Below, in pieces: positions 12,244-25,078 of a stretch of 64,000 bases of DNA (position 1 is the first letter of the stretch; the number at the start of each line of letters is the position of its first letter). The position numbers were made by a program, and so were the translations under genes. The notes beneath the pieces were generated by a model that saw only the letters and a program-made list of their open reading frames with translations, was not told the origin of the DNA and searched no databases. The stretch comes from Zerene cesonia. Lineage: Eukaryota; Arthropoda; Insecta; Lepidoptera; Pieridae. The stretch covers positions 2,046,001-2,110,000 of the forward strand of contig NC_052103.1 in NCBI RefSeq assembly GCF_012273895.1, given 5' to 3'.

Positions 12244-13984
12244 CTTATGTATAACAAAGTAAATTGTTATTTATTGCTTACCGTTAAGAATAATAAAGAC
12301 GGTTATATTCTGGCGCTAACAAGATGCACTCTGAAATATATTGAAGAGCTCATGTTTATTTACAATTACCCATATAAAGTAATGTTAACTCTTCCAAGCT
12401 CTTTAACACAAGCCATGGTCCATTAGTTAGTCCAATAGTTCTCAAATAGTAAATCATATATAACAATATGTATATTCCTGAAACTCTTCCATGGATCAGG
12501 GTCTCGATTAATTACGTGAGGTGTTTCTTGGATTCTCATGACACTAGAACCTCGTCCCTCCTGGAATGCTTCGCGTAATTAATGGATGTTATCAAACAAA
12601 CGATTTTGGACAAATATTGTAATATGCAAATTTATTATAACCTCGAGTAACATACTTCATCTAAATTGAACTAAAATTAACTCGCAAGAAAACTGGCAAG
12701 CGAAATTCTGAAGCACAATAAATTAAAGTCAATGTTAACATTGTACCACGTGGTTAGGTAACCCACTAGAAAGAAAGTATTTGCTATTACAATTTGTAGA
12801 CTGTATCATATTATTGTATTATACACACGCAAGTGTACATGTATCGATGTAATTTCGACATTAACAGACAACTGACAACTTAAATAACTATGATTGACTG
12901 ATATATGGGGTAGAAGGAAATGTATGTCCAGAGAACATTATAATGGGTAACGTCAAAATTATTCTAGATATAAAAACATTGAATCTCTAGATTATCTACT
13001 GATCTATTTGTTTCAAAATATAAGCCAAAACTAACAAAAGCAAAAAGCTACGTAGTGATTTTTAATATTCTACGAGAGCATAGAGAATGTGGAATGCCAT
13101 TAAAGATGGACAGTCTTTAAACTCTCCTAGGACGTAGAATAGTTCCCTTACCTACATAAAATTCATTTACATTAAATTTTGCATTCCATATGAGGCTTCA
13201 TATGGACCTTTTGTATCGTGAAGTGATTAGAACCTACATATCGGAGATAATATGTACATTACTTTAATCGACGGTTTCGTTAGTTTAATGTGGCGATTAG
13301 CCTTCTACGCAGTATCAATTAGTTAAAGAAATATTACATATTTTCAAATGCCCACAATAAGCTCAAAAAATTCTTCAATACATTTTTGGATTAAGCTAAA
13401 TAGACACTTTTAACTCTGTAAGTTAATTATATTCACTTTTATTCAATGTTAAAAAAGTAGGCACCATTGCAGTCGGTCTCGTATGGATAGCAGATTATTA
13501 ATATACTATTATTTTAGCACAATTAATACTCCATGTCGTTATTAGCTAACATCTGGATTTTCAATAACACTGCATCCCGTGTATAATAAGTTGTGACGAG
13601 GATATTGCGTGTGATCGTGCTGGCGAACGCACGAATCAATGAGCGTGAACAATCCGCTTCCACGAATACTCTGCAGCTTTCTTTCAGACGTTTTTATACA
13701 TATTATATAACTGTAAAAGTGATCTATATTCATATATGAATATCAAAACAATTTACATATTATAAATTCTCCGTTTTGCTGGGTGTTGTTGACTTCGCGT
13801 TACGTTGAGTAATGTAAGTGTAACACGTTAAATGTATATAAATTACACTCTTTTAACATTTATTCGTCGTGCATTATCTTAGAAGAAAAGTATCTGCATT
13901 TAACTTTCATGGTATTAGAAAAATGCATTAATAACATTTACATTTACCAAAAATTTAGGGGTATATTTTCATTTATATTTAATA

Positions 13985-14178
13985 CTGGCTGCGCCCCGCG
14001 GTTTCATCCGCGTAAGTCCGTATCCCGTAAGAATATCGAGATAAAATTGCCTTTATGTTATTACAGTTGTCCAGCTGTATACGTAGGTACCAAATTTAAT
14101 TGCAGTAGTATTTGCGTGAAAGAGCAACAAACACACACATCCTTAAAAACTTTCGCATTTATAATATTAGTAGGAAGG
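13985..14178 (+). repeat. Interspersed repeat, GCGCCCCGCGG family
   Basis: Starts ctgcgccccgcggtttcatc and ends cgcatttataatattagtag. Internal blocks (GTAAGTCCGTATCCCGTAAG, CAGTTGTCCAGCTGTATACG, GCGTGAAAGAGCAACAAAC) match the copies at 17737 and 45880. Confidence 0.75.
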
Positions 14179-16276
14179 ATTGTATTCCTATTTATAACTT
14201 TACCCGTTCACCTAATTCTCAAATGATCACTCAATGTACACACAAAACGCAACATACTACATATGAATATTAATTCAAATAATCAGTTCATCACAATGGT
14301 GACGAAAACCTGACTTCCAAAAATCATTTTAACTGCACTGAGTCATTTTATGAGTCACTCTTATAATACAGCTAATGATTGAAATATTTCACATAAGCAT
14401 GCAGTATGAAAATGTATGAACTTAAAATCTTGAAGGGAAAATTATTTATTAGATCCATAGGTTAAGGAGGTTATATGCTAAAAATAGATGTTTTATATGG
14501 AAATATTAAAACGAAGGTCGCCTTTATTCTACAAAAAACACAATTAACAAAATAACGTGTAAGCATACAAAATTGTTATGCGATACGCCAATACGTTAAG
14601 CTATGATTAGTGCAAAATACAATTGTAATTAAAACGGTTTTAATCACGTTCGGGAGAGAAGAGAGAGATATGTTTACATAAAATTATTTGCTTTACATGC
14701 CGCATTGTAAACGTCTTATTAACTGTATAATCCTGTAACCTGTGAACCTACTATTTGGAATTACTAAAAAAAATCCTTATCGATCAGTAAAATAGAGGAG
14801 AAGTACATCCCGCATTATATAAACCAAACCTTTTTATTATTACCAACCTAAAAGAGAGACGAGGAAAATTTAAATTACAATTAGTGATCGTGTTACAAAC
14901 TCTGTACACTTCATGGCCCAGTTATTATAGTTTGTAGTTTCCGGTTAATTGTAATTGATTTATTTATTAACCAGCCCACGTAATCTTTTCAAGTAATACA
15001 GTTAAATAATACCGCATGGATATAAATATATATTAGAAAATAACTCGCTTATCACACTCTCATTATTTTTGTTTATATGGTTCCAATTACATTGCTTGCC
15101 TTTTTTTTTGTTTATTTCTAACAATTTAATTCACAAACTATTCAGTCGATTTTATAGCATTCTTTCGCTCTCTAAAAATGCTTTGACCAGACCAAATAGC
15201 TATATCTTTGCTGAGTAATATAAGCTTAGTTTATTTTTTCAGGCAAGAGACAAGTATAGAATAAATATTTCAAGTATTCTAAAAGAAACAAAAACAAGTT
15301 CTCTACTAAAGAATTGAGGATGAATCGCAATAATAAGAAATATGTATCGGATACCTCATATAAAGCCAAATACAGCCATTAAAATAGTAAAAACGAGTTG
15401 TTTGAATACAATTTGACGTAGATTCCGGAAGCACAGATTCACAGTCTCATAAATTATTTTTAATTAATAATAAGTTTGAATACTGCGTAAATGCTCACCG
15501 ATAGCAACATTTTAATACGTCGAAAAGATAACTTGTTTTTTATATTGAAAATAGATAATATCAAATGCTTCAACGAATATTAAGTGCGAATAAAAAACAA
15601 TATCAAAAACTGAGCAATCCTCATTGTATAATATCTAGTCCCAAGTCCGTGCTCTCCACTAACTACTTTATTAAAAATTAATTTACCATACTCAAATAAT
15701 TATCTATAAGCAATAAGCATTTGGCTATTAAGATTCAACCTTGCGTGTGTATAATTATACAATTATTCCTATTTAGGAAATAAGTTGAAGCGTTAATAAA
15801 TATATTTTCGATATTATTAGACATGGGACGTCTACGTAGGTATAACCCGGGTCAAATATTCGCGCAATATCCGAAATTTAGCGCTCATATAAGGAAAAAC
15901 ATTGCTCTGCATTTGAGAGTTCGCGTTATGGTGAAATAATTTTTGAAATCGGTCCAGTCCAATTGTAAAACGTTACAAACATACAAAAATATATTAATAT
16001 AGAAAACAAAATGAACAATCTTATACAGGTATTACTTTCGTTCGTTAAATATCAGTTGCAGTTGTCATTCTAGAATCACGTTCTCTAATAATAATCAATG
16101 TTGTTGCGCTGAATATTAATATATTGATATGGATTTTCTAAATACGGTAAAACAGAATAAGGGCATATCATATTGAAGTGGACAATGACCTCCGTTTACT
16201 TTATCATATTATTATTATTAGGTGGTTTTCTAGAAACTAGAAGTTTCGATAGTCATTGAAATCCACGGGCTCATGC

Positions 16277-16353
16277 CAAATGGAGGCCTCTTTGAGGTGT
16301 TAGGTCGACGAGTCCTTCATATAAAAATCTGATAGTTCTTGAGTAGGTATAAT
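16277..16353. repeat. 77-base segment duplicated across the N gap (left copy)
   Basis: The 77 bases directly left of the N run recur directly right of it at 17354-17431. The only difference is an A run of five here and six there (just before tctgatagttc). This looks like overlapping contig ends that were not merged. Confidence 0.9.
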
Positions 16354-17353
16354 NNNNNNNNNNNNNNNNNNNNNNNNNNNNNNNNNNNNNNNNNNNNNNN
16401 NNNNNNNNNNNNNNNNNNNNNNNNNNNNNNNNNNNNNNNNNNNNNNNNNNNNNNNNNNNNNNNNNNNNNNNNNNNNNNNNNNNNNNNNNNNNNNNNNNNN
16501 NNNNNNNNNNNNNNNNNNNNNNNNNNNNNNNNNNNNNNNNNNNNNNNNNNNNNNNNNNNNNNNNNNNNNNNNNNNNNNNNNNNNNNNNNNNNNNNNNNNN
16601 NNNNNNNNNNNNNNNNNNNNNNNNNNNNNNNNNNNNNNNNNNNNNNNNNNNNNNNNNNNNNNNNNNNNNNNNNNNNNNNNNNNNNNNNNNNNNNNNNNNN
16701 NNNNNNNNNNNNNNNNNNNNNNNNNNNNNNNNNNNNNNNNNNNNNNNNNNNNNNNNNNNNNNNNNNNNNNNNNNNNNNNNNNNNNNNNNNNNNNNNNNNN
16801 NNNNNNNNNNNNNNNNNNNNNNNNNNNNNNNNNNNNNNNNNNNNNNNNNNNNNNNNNNNNNNNNNNNNNNNNNNNNNNNNNNNNNNNNNNNNNNNNNNNN
16901 NNNNNNNNNNNNNNNNNNNNNNNNNNNNNNNNNNNNNNNNNNNNNNNNNNNNNNNNNNNNNNNNNNNNNNNNNNNNNNNNNNNNNNNNNNNNNNNNNNNN
17001 NNNNNNNNNNNNNNNNNNNNNNNNNNNNNNNNNNNNNNNNNNNNNNNNNNNNNNNNNNNNNNNNNNNNNNNNNNNNNNNNNNNNNNNNNNNNNNNNNNNN
17101 NNNNNNNNNNNNNNNNNNNNNNNNNNNNNNNNNNNNNNNNNNNNNNNNNNNNNNNNNNNNNNNNNNNNNNNNNNNNNNNNNNNNNNNNNNNNNNNNNNNN
17201 NNNNNNNNNNNNNNNNNNNNNNNNNNNNNNNNNNNNNNNNNNNNNNNNNNNNNNNNNNNNNNNNNNNNNNNNNNNNNNNNNNNNNNNNNNNNNNNNNNNN
17301 NNNNNNNNNNNNNNNNNNNNNNNNNNNNNNNNNNNNNNNNNNNNNNNNNNNNN
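16354..17353. other. Assembly gap, 1000 N
   Basis: Exactly 1000 N, a round number that usually marks a gap of unknown size. Its edges carry the same sequence, see 16277-16353. The true gap may be zero or negative in length. Confidence 0.99.
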
Positions 17354-17431
17354 CAAATGGAGGCCTCTTTGAGGTGTTAGGTCGACGAGTCCTTCATATA
17401 AAAATCTGATAGTTCTTGAGTAGGTATAATA
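17354..17431. repeat. 78-base segment duplicated across the N gap (right copy)
   Basis: Second copy of the 16277-16353 segment, one A longer in a homopolymer. The sequence then continues actttatactgtactc. Confidence 0.9.
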
Positions 17432-17564
17432 CTTTATACTGTACTCAAGTGAATTTAGAAGTTTTATTATTTTTAATTATATTTTTTTAATAGATATTGT
17501 ATATTATACAACTTGCCCGAGGTGTAAATATTCGAGTGCAAAGTGATTCGACATGGGTCGTTAT

Positions 17565-17632
17565 ATGCTGCGAATCACCAATTACACAATTATAGGGTAA
17601 ATTCTACCCTAAAATTGTGTAATCAGTGAATC
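17565..17632. repeat. Imperfect palindrome, MITE-like
   Basis: CAATTACACAATTATAGGGT at about 17578-17597 is followed, after a short AAATTCT spacer, by ACCCTAAAATTGTGTAAT. The arms match at about 17 of 18 positions and the flanks (gaatcac / gtgaatc) also pair. It could be a miniature inverted-repeat element or a stable hairpin. Confidence 0.6.
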
Positions 17633-17736
17633 ATGAATTTGGCATTCATGGTATTTAAGAACGGCAATAGACGTTTTAGTTTTATGAAAGTTTCAACGTA
17701 GCAAGTATTTTATTATTTTAGATTTATGATTTACTA

Positions 17737-17940
17737 ACTGCGCCCCGCGGTTTCACCCGCGTAAGTCCGTATCCCGTAGGAATATCGGAATGAAAAGTTG
17801 CCTAGTTATATGTTATTCCAGTTGTTCAGCTACGTACCAAATTTCATTGCAATCGGTTCAGTAGTTTTTGCGTGAAAGAGCAAGAAACAAACACACATCC
17901 TTACGAACTTTCGCATTTATAATATTAGTAGGATTAGTAG
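17737..17940 (+). repeat. Interspersed repeat, GCGCCCCGCGG family
   Basis: A well preserved copy, from ctgcgccccgcggtttcacc to aatattagtaggattagtag, with all blocks in the order seen at 13985 and 45880. Confidence 0.8.
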
Positions 17941-17984
17941 GATGTATTAAATTACACTATAGTAAAATTAATGTCCTATTATGC

Positions 17985-18067
17985 TGGACAACTGGAATAA
18001 CATATAGGTAACTTATTCCTAAGGGATACGGACTTACGCGGGTGAAACCGCGGGGCGCAGCTAGTAT
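17985..18067 (-). repeat. Truncated repeat, GCGCCCCGCGG family
   Basis: Minus-oriented 5' fragment, placed about 45 bases after the plus-oriented copy at 17737. It ends gccccgcggtttcacccgcg on the minus strand and holds only the first two blocks of the family. Confidence 0.75.
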
Positions 18068-20696
18068 GCTAATAAATAGTAAGTAGTGGAGTTAAAAAAA
18101 TTGAAGGGAGCGTGAAGTATTTAAAAAAGTTCCGCAAACTCTGGTTTTTACCTTCCTAACCTAATCATATTTTTTCATTTACCTACAAGTACCTACCTAA
18201 CGATAGAATTTATACCATACATCTTAATATTTATAGTACTGTAATGCCTTCATAATTAGAATTAAGATAGATTAAATAAGTAATTACCTCATAAAGGTCG
18301 TAGGTATCAAACTAAAGATTTTAACTTCCATGACAATTAATAAGTAAATATATCGGTTATTCAATTATATAATTATCCATTTTGTAATTTAACTTTAATT
18401 ATTATGGATAAATCAACGCTTATCATATTTACCCAGCTGGGAAGGAATATAAAGTTACAAAAATTAATCACTAATAAGGTTAAGCCAAAATTCTTAATAC
18501 TTTAGAATAATCACGTCTGAAAAATAACGTTATAACAAATGAGATACATTTTCAATTTTTTTTTTATTTAGAACAATGTTATTATTCATCGGATCCTTTT
18601 TAAAAAACTCCAATATCATATTATATTCCCTTTTGGCCTTCCTTATTCATATTAACGATTTATAGCTTGTACCTACCTGGTTATTTAAGAATACTCTGAG
18701 AAATATAGCTAATTGCTTTAAAAAAATCTTTAATATTTTGCCAACACACAAATAGCCCAAACTCTAAGACCGTGTTAATGTTTCAAGGATGCAAAAAATA
18801 TATAGATATTGATCTACAAGAACAGAGAACTTGTATATGTCGCCGAAAAATTGTTAAAACCTTGAATTTAAAATTTGACTCGCGAAATTTCAAACTGCCG
18901 TAAAATTTAGATCCGTAACATTTACTTACAATTGTATTTCTATAAGACTAACGCGAATATATCGCAATTATGTATTATGTCGAGAGTTCACTTTCCCAAA
19001 CGTCCGTCAGGTCTATACTCTATAGTCTATACTACCTGTGGTCAGGTGCAAGTAGTGAGTCGATGGAGTCCCGCTTCGCAGGGCTCCTACTGCTGTGTAG
19101 ATTAATAAACCGAACCGAACCTAACCTAACCTATCAGATCGAATGTACATTTCACAATTTAACGGTTCATCGCCGATTGTAATCTACCGAAAATAATTAA
19201 AGGGAGGGAGAGGTGGTAAATAATTGTAATAAATCTGCTTACGTAATATTTGAACGGCCCCTTACTGAACATAATTTTTTGACAAATTGCAATCTCATGG
19301 GGTATATTTCGGCTAGATTGTCAATAAACTTAACGGTGTTTATCATTTTACGGTGAAATATACAGTATACACAAACCTTATATGTACACGTAAGTAAGTA
19401 ACGGTTTCTAATCTTAATCGTCAAGAATGTGATCAAGATGTCTCAGGCAGTTTTCGTGTATGCGACAGTTCGTGTAATCCGGGAAAACTTTTATATATGA
19501 TCGTTTTACTATATTTCTTTACGGAAATATTTCTGCTTTATTATGTGTTATTTCCAACTCATATTATGTTCATCCTACGAAATAATAGCTTTCTTTGACT
19601 ATATGGGAATTGTCGCAGGTGATTTCGTCCATGTAGTCAATCGAAAAAATACGGGACTTTACCGTTGTCATGAGATTTATGGGATAATAAGATAACTCAT
19701 ATATCCTATCTCATGTCTCAATCTATCTCTGTACCAAATGTCATCGAAATCAGTTCAGTGGTTTATGGATGAAGACGAGACAGACAGACAGACAGACGTA
19801 CAGTTACTTTCTCATAAATTTCACATCTGGGTAGGGATTTATCAAAATGTACAACATTTATCTGTGAGACCGAAACGAACAAAAGCTTGTAAATCTACAC
19901 TTAGTAGGGCGATTGCTTAAAATGTATTTTATTACCTGAGAATACAGGTCTTGGCGACTATGTTGTAACCTCTAACTAGGTATATGTAGGTTACCTATAG
20001 CTTTAGATAAACCACCTAAAGATCAAGTAACGCAACGCTTTCTTCGCCATTGTTTCAAATACCACAATGAGTAACAACAAGTTTTCGCACGAGAACTTAT
20101 CGTCACTTTATCGTATATTCTTTAATATTCAAATGTGAAACGACATGCTCGCTTTTCTACTTTCTCTATTGATTGTTGAATATATTTTGAGCATTGTTTA
20201 TGGCGAGCTTAGGTATTTTTTATGTTAAAAAGGTACTTTTATCGCTTTCTACGTATGATATTACTATTAATCAAAATATTGATAAAATGATTTTTCGTGC
20301 TACTTCTCAATACTAGTTAAGAAGGTGATGGTAAAAAAAACTTCAATTTCTTCTTCAATAACCACTCACAATTTAAGAAAAAAAAACTTTCAAAAATTGA
20401 AGAATTTAACGGGTTTTAATGGCGAGTTATTAATTACATATTCGCGTAAAATCAAATGTAAGATAAAAAAATTAAAAAATGACGTTAAATCAAACGTAGC
20501 CAGTTATTATTACTTTTCAGTAGATTTGTGCATTTAATTTAAATTCTAATTTTTAGTTTGAACCCCAAGAAGTTCAAAACAAGCTTTTTTGCTAAATAGC
20601 TAATTTCAATGCCACGACATGATTTATTTTTTACATCAATGCACTTTTTATGCTGAAAGAACTGGAAAACAATAAACCAGTCAGGTAGGTACTTAC

Positions 20697-20702
20697 TTTC
20701 AT
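20697..20702 (-). CDS. Candidate two-codon first coding exon of the LPMO gene
   Basis: On the minus strand the sequence reads cctaaatATGAAA followed at once by the consensus donor GTAAGTACC. This supplies Met-Lys in phase 0, which is what the LPMO exon at 3480 needs. The joined start MKILWTGLALVFILTIEVEG gives a normal signal peptide that ends directly before the copper-binding His1. First exons of a few codons are common in insect genes for secreted proteins. The cost is an intron of about 17.2 kb crossing the N gap. A better exon may sit in the missing sequence. This is an inference from splice phase, not from a transcript. Confidence 0.4.
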
Positions 20703-23633
20703 ATTTAGGCTTTCTTCGCTTTCGTATCCACGACTATCATAAAAATGGCCACAAATCACTTTCTTTTTAAGAATTTAACTTAATCACAACACGGAACTGG
20801 TTTTGTTAGTTCTTAAAACACAAATACGTCTCTTCCCCTCGACAGTCAGCGCTCAACTGGTGAAAAAACATAAATAACTACATAAACAAATTAATACTTT
20901 CTCTCGGCCGCGTTTTGACCGCGCTGTGAGCTGTGAATTCTGCTCCCCTGTCCTGCCGGCTATCAAAAAAGTTTTTGCCCTTCTGTACCTACCGATGCAT
21001 AACTGAGGTGATAAAATGACAATTACAAATCTAGGGCACGACAACGATTCATTTTTCAAGGTGGTGCTTAATATGGAAACTGAAGTGTTATTTATTTTAT
21101 AAATAATAGGGACTTTCACCTAACTTTCTAAAAAGGAGCAAAGGGTAAATGCCCATTTTAAGAATTCAATCTGATTACATTTATACTTACGAATGATATA
21201 CAACATTGACAAATTACTATCTAGGAAGTACCTAGATAACTACGTTTTAAAGATAAATTACATTAAAAAAATATCAGTTTTAATACAGCCGACTTCAAAA
21301 CCAATCAAGTGAGAAATAAATTAGCGACTGGCTATATAATTATTATTTGCTGAACTCATTTATAAAATTTCATGCCTTTGCTCTTCGCCTTAGAGAAATT
21401 CCATTTACCATCTCCTGATCTACATCATCAGATCAGTTCAATGACAATACTAGATTATTATATTACAATACATATGCAAAACTTTAGATTAATCGAAAAC
21501 TGGGAAGTATGTCAAATTTTATTTTACTGCTAATTAGTTGTTTTTTTTTCTAGATTTCCCTGAATCTCTAGTAATAGAGTTCTGATACTGAATTAATATT
21601 GATGAGACCACCTCCACCATCTCTAGAAATTTCTTGAATCTTTTTACAATCGCCGGAAATATCAGCTAACATATAGACGAATATATAACCTCCTCCCTTC
21701 GCTTTTGGAAGTCGATAAAAATTTCGTTCAAAATTATATACGTAACTACCTAATAATTATTTTTTTACAATGGAACCGAATGTTTTATTAATAGCGAAGG
21801 TTTATGTGGGGAAGAAACTTGATGTCCTTCGAACGACAGGTGTCCCTCTAGCAGACATTCACACGGATAGATTAATAAAATTAATATTGTATTTTAAACC
21901 TTTGAAGATAAGTGAAGTAACATATTATTTAACATACTGAACGAAAAACTTACTATATAGACGCACTAGCTGCATCTCGCTACTTCGCCCCCGAGTATTT
22001 CTTTTTGGTCCCAATGTTCCTCTGGAAATATGTTTTTTTCGTTATAACATCAGCTGTCGGTGAAAGTGCTGTAAAAAATTGTCTAGCCGTTCTAGAGATT
22101 AGCCGGAACTAACAGACAGACAGACAAATATTGTTTAAAATGTCTTCTACTATATGTTCTGTACATCTGAATAGGTATATTTATACTACTATCCAATTTC
22201 TTTATTTAAAAGAATCAACCGAAACCGTTATCAGACTAATAAACTTCAATTCTACACATAGATGTTATAGAAATTGTATAATTCGTCTTATAGGTATGTT
22301 TCATACTGCTAGAAAAAAAAATTATAATATAAACAATGTTTAGTAGATTGATATAAATTTTATATCAATGATGACCTGCACTTTTTTTTAGATTTTTGTC
22401 TCGGTGGACCTTTGTTAGCGTAAATTATATTAAATTTGCGAGATTCTTAGGGACGGACAATAAGAAGTTTTTCAATTTAATTCATATTATTTTTACAATT
22501 TTCAGGAGTTTCTCTAATATTATGGGTATTGCTGCCTTTTCCTTTGATATCATGAACTATGAAAACGAAAACTTAAGCAGTAAATAATTTAAGTTGAAAC
22601 AGTCTGTAAAATTTATTCGCAATAAATCACGCAAATATAAGCAAATACGAAATGATGAATGTAAATTAAAAATGGCCCCTAAATGTGACACATATAGAGA
22701 GGACATTTTTACATTGGGGCAGCGGTTGAAGGTTAGTGACCCTGATTCCTGATTATTGCGCTTATTGGGTTTAATTTCGATTCCGCTGTATTAACATTTC
22801 CTAAGCATTTCCTTAAAGTCAGGGTTTTTATATTTTACGTATACGGTATACGTTTGTAAAAGCGAATATAATAGGCGGCACATTCGCGATATCCCTTATA
22901 CACTGCTCTTATGTCTACTCGTTTGCTTGCTGAGCGGTAAAAAATGCATCTTAATGTTTTAATGGTGTGTTTTGTTAGAATTTCCGTGTAAAATGTTGTC
23001 TTAAAATCTGAAGTTACATATAATACACACAGCTTTATGTTAGCCACTTTTTCGCGCCATAAATGATGTTTGAAATGAATGAAGAAACGCAACATGCGCG
23101 ATACAGACACTAAAGCTATTGATAACACCAATAAACATACAATCAGCTTGCCATTTTATTGTTGTCTTTAAGCACTTTTCCTTCACACTTTAACTTCCTA
23201 TTGTCGAGTTGTTATGAAGCTCACGTATCAACGTGATCGTGATACTCAATTCCTACTTAACTACCTCTTCCTTTGTATTTATTGATGCGCATTCGTTTCT
23301 ATCTCAAAATTTTTAATTTGAATATAGAATATAGGAAGGAACTTGGAAGTGAATTATTGCCACTTTTTCGTAAATTTCTATACCGGTATCATCAACCATA
23401 TACAAAAAGCAGCTAGGAAAAATATGTTCAGCCTATGTTTACAGAGATTAACACGTGAGCGTATAACTTGTACTTATTATTCTGTGGTATAACAAAGAGT
23501 TCGGTTAAAACCATTTCTTGAACTCTTTCACTTAATTTCCATTTAAAGTTTCACTTGAGGACATCAGTCAATAAGCACTTTTAAATTATAACAATAAAAC
23601 ACATAATTAACAAAACAATAAATAACCATTTAT
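20703..23633. other. Intergenic stretch
   Basis: About 2.9 kb with no supported gene. The part near 20800-21000 (minus strand) may hold the promoter of the LPMO gene if the 20697 exon is right. A repeat-like fragment with gccggaactaacagacagac lies near 22010-22130. The open frame at 22835-23131 (minus) begins with a hydrophobic run but lacks a usable ATG context and is not called a gene. Confidence 0.5.
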
Positions 23634-25078
23634 TTACACATTAACCTCCATAACTCTAGCCACACTTTCCGTAGTACCATTCACATTATTTAGCTCCGAA
23701 TTCTTTTTCAACTGTCGCAGATATTTCAACTTGGCCCAAACACCTTGACACATTCTATTTAGACGTTTATCATTTGTTATTCTAGCAAAATCTGCAACTG
23801 ATCTTACAATATGTCTTGATAGTTTGAGATTTCCTTTCTGTGAGTATGCAAGAGCCAAATAAAGCCTACTCCGTGCACACAAACTTTCATCGCCAAGCAT
23901 TTTTGACAGCCTGTACTGTTTTATTGATATTCTGCCCGCTTCTTCTGCCTATAAATATATATTGTTTGTTAATACTTTTTCTGTAACATTGGGAAATACT
24001 GTGTATTGTGTATCATTAATTGTTCAAAAAACATTCTAGTATGTATGGAGTACAAGCACACAATTTTTTTTTTATACTGATAACTGTTACAGCAGGACTA
24101 AAGGAAGTATCAAATCACTTATATACCTATAGTAAGGTGATTTTAACTTACACAGTGTTCAAAATAATCACCCAATGCTGAATATGCCCCACCTAGTGTG
24201 GAAAGCCAGGCAAATGCATTTTCAATTTCTATTCTTGTCCTAAGCAGATGTTGTACACGATCATTCCTAAACAAATAAGAAAATTACATTACTGTACAAA
24301 GCACACTTTTTAGACTTTTTTTAATTCAAGGCATACAACCAAACTGTTAGTTCGTCAAATAGTAAACAATTACCACCACAATGAACATTTGAAAAAATAG
24401 GGCCTCTGGAAATGCATTTCTTTCTTTCAAGGGTTAAAAGTATTGACGACAGGAAAAAAAACAATACAGGCTTCCAGCTCCCACATTTGTTAAAACAGCA
24501 TTGTCATACTACTATTTCAAGACATTGTCTCTTTTTTCTATCTACTCTTTATTGCATTCAATAGATATCACGAGTATAAAATACTTAGTAAGAGATATCT
24601 TCTTAATATAATAATTTAATTAGATGAATAAATATTATGGTAATAAATGTTTATAATACTAGCACTATATATATAAAAGGATAATGAATAAATATTCTGT
24701 AAATGTTTAAGCTCACCATATGTAATCAATTACTTCTTTATCAGGTGGTTCAAGAATCAATTTGAAAAAGACTGTCCCACTATTACCACTTATTTCATTT
24801 AAATATCTTATTATATTTCTTCTATACACATCAGAATACACGCATTCTCTTAAAAAAGGTTGCAAAAATAAGGCAGTTGTTTTGTAACCTAAGGTTTTAC
24901 GATTTAATTTGTTTTCATTTTCTATATGAATTTTATTACACTCATAGTTTTGATCTCCAGATGCAAAATTTATGCCAATACATTTGGAATGTTCATCAGG
25001 CAAGATGACGTTGTGTTCAGTTATGTAGCAAATTGTAAAAGGACTTCTAAATAGACGAATTTTTACAACAAGTTGCAT
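23634..25078 (-). CDS. Conserved protein of unknown function, three exons
   Basis: Three minus-strand exons splice in frame: 25078-24717 (MQLVVKIRLFRSPFT... to EVIDYI), 24266-24152 (WNDRVQHLLRTRIEIE... to LGDYFEHC) and 23948-23634 (AEEAGRISIKQYRLSKMLGD... to VMEVNV, stop). The product is 263 residues with no signal peptide or membrane segment. The second half is helical and TPR-like (AWLSTLGGAYSALGDYFEHC, then LYLALAYSQKGNLKLSRHIV), which suggests a protein-binding adaptor. It reminds me of the family that insect annotations label uncharacterized protein F58A4.6 (DUF4807), but I cannot confirm this. I chose the ATG at 25078 over an upstream in-frame one at 25147 because the extra 23 residues look non-conserved. 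The gene is head to head with eIF3a, 532 bases apart between the start codons. Confidence 0.8.

Larger units (their letters stand above)
3481..16276 (-). other. Long non-coding stretch, proposed first intron of the LPMO gene (left part)
   Basis: No convincing protein-coding exon was found on either strand over about 13 kb. Open frames here are short, AT-rich and unlike any family I know. The stretch holds many degenerate interspersed repeats, listed separately, and one perfect 16-base hairpin at 12206-12243. If the two-codon exon at 20697-20702 is real, all of it is intronic; otherwise it is intergenic with an unplaced first exon of the LPMO gene. Confidence 0.5.
17432..20696 (-). other. Non-coding stretch, proposed first intron of the LPMO gene (right part)
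   Basis: Holds two GCGCCCCGCGG-family repeats, a palindrome, and a fragment near 19700-19800 with GACAGACAGACAGACG and a CGAAATCAGTTCAGTGG core typical of repeats. No exon was recognised. Confidence 0.45.

Noticed and set aside
12508..12585. ATTAATTACG and CGTAATTAAT about 60 bases apart as transposon ends
   Set aside because: Arms of only 9-10 AT-rich bases are expected by chance and no target duplication is seen.
16271..17409. Two frames of about 360 codons on opposite strands
   Set aside because: They consist almost wholly of N and are artefacts of the gap.
19110..19140. CCTAACCTAACC, resembling the insect telomere repeat
   Set aside because: Only two full units are present, not an array; such text is common in degenerate repeats.
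22835..23160. Hydrophobic frame KLIVCLLVLSIALVSVS (minus) resembling a signal peptide
   Set aside because: The well-placed ATG (aataaaATGGCAAGC) is in another frame and stops after three codons; no splice site rescues it. It might be a pseudogene, but evidence is too thin.
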